Shown piece after piece: positions 63,872 to 64,000 of a stretch of 64,000 bases of DNA. How positions within the stretch are numbered: the first letter of the stretch is position 1; every line of letters begins with the position of its first letter. The position numbers and the translations under genes were made by a program. The notes below the pieces were generated by a model, which was not told where the DNA came from, made no database searches, and was given only the letters and a program-made list of their open reading frames with translations. This DNA is from an uncultured Bacteroidota bacterium (GTDB taxonomy: Bacteria > Bacteroidota > Bacteroidia > Chitinophagales > Chitinophagaceae): the NCBI GenBank assembly GCA_903824665.1, contig CAIJXT010000025.1:186001-250000 (forward strand). Direction: 5' to 3'.

Positions 63872-64000
63872 TTGCGCAAACAATATTCATATGCTCACCT
63901 ATGGCTGGCACTCACAGTCCTGTTCTGCTACTCTGCAACCGTAGCCTATTCGCAGAATATTATCACCGGCTCATTCAATATCAGATACGACAACCCGGGC
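63872..64000 (+). CDS. Endonuclease/exonuclease/phosphatase family protein, 5' part only
   Basis: The first 43 codons of a gene cut by the window end. From a TTG at 63872 it reads MRKQYSYAHLWLALTVLFCY (signal peptide, end near YS) and then QNIITGSFNIRYDNPG, the first strand and metal-binding Asn of secreted endonuclease/exonuclease/phosphatase enzymes, in which S-F-N-I-R-Y-D-N is typical. Such Bacteroidota proteins hydrolyse phosphodiester or phosphate bonds outside the cytoplasm. No in-frame ATG is seen close upstream, so TTG is the best start. Confidence 0.6.
   Translation, partial: MRKQYSYAHLWLALTVLFCYSATVAYSQNIITGSFNIRYDNPG

Overview
The window comes from a chromosome of a Bacteroidota bacterium, most likely of the Chitinophagaceae/Chitinophagales type. 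The evidence is internal: many start codons follow TAnnTTTG-type -7 boxes, several with a TTG or TTTG element 19-21 bases upstream (the Bacteroidota sigma promoter); Shine-Dalgarno sites are essentially absent; there is a subtilase with a C-terminal type IX secretion (T9SS) sorting domain, an ECF sigma/FecR/STN trio, an FtsX-DUF3098 pair, a BatD-BatE pair, a small LptE, leucine dehydrogenase, and lipoproteins with relaxed lipoboxes. I see no rRNA, tRNA, CRISPR array, intact transposon or prophage.

Layout. 0.5-3.7 kb: envelope proteins (porin-like barrel, a seven-bladed propeller lipoprotein, a small conserved lipoprotein, a half-size TauE/SafE transporter). 3.8-12.3 kb: asnS, a glycosyltransferase divergent from a formyltransferase, DUF983, a thioredoxin-like protein, DUF1801, a degenerate arginase-fold protein, then ftsX-DUF3098. 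12.4-19.1 kb: secreted subtilase, lipoproteins, a LysM protein and two more glycosyltransferases. 19.1-20.9 kb: AT-rich accessory patch with small membrane proteins and repeated 13-mers. 20.9-23.8 kb: thiamine genes (thiH, a ThiF/MoeB-rhodanese fusion, thiE). 23.9-33.2 kb: an orphan RND adaptor, arginine decarboxylase, SlyD, a NamZ-like DUF1343 protein, two small secreted proteins (one very rich in Cys and His) and an M1 peptidase fused to an outer-membrane barrel. 33.2-39.4 kb: BatE-BatD, a DUF5723 barrel, thioesterase-cinA. 39.4-43.0 kb: ECF sigma, FecR and an STN protein made of 15-residue repeats. 43.2-49.0 kb: FrnE-like DsbA protein, a membrane glycosyltransferase, dinB, and atpD-atpC separated by a repeat-bearing spacer.

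49.3-53.9 kb is a zone of gene decay: two broken copies of one GNAT acetyltransferase flank an intact OmpA-family gene, followed by an OmpA remnant and a HepT/HI0074-type nucleotidyltransferase partner with an in-frame amber codon. 54-64 kb returns to housekeeping and envelope genes: DUF2461, a BaiN-like flavoprotein, DUF4286, HU, leucine dehydrogenase, a HipA-like kinase overlapping a DUF3037 gene, lptE-TPR protein-secG, a Sel1-repeat protein, and the start of an endonuclease/exonuclease/phosphatase gene that runs off the end.

The best candidates for little-described biology are the sigma/FecR/STN-repeat operon, the HipA-like kinase-DUF3037 pair, the M1 peptidase-barrel fusion, the inverted 14-bp repeats between atpD and atpC, the metal-ligand-poor arginase homologue, and the recurring placement of -7 boxes only 3-9 bases before start codons, which suggests leaderless or nearly leaderless messages. 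All family names come from reading the protein sequences; no database search was run.
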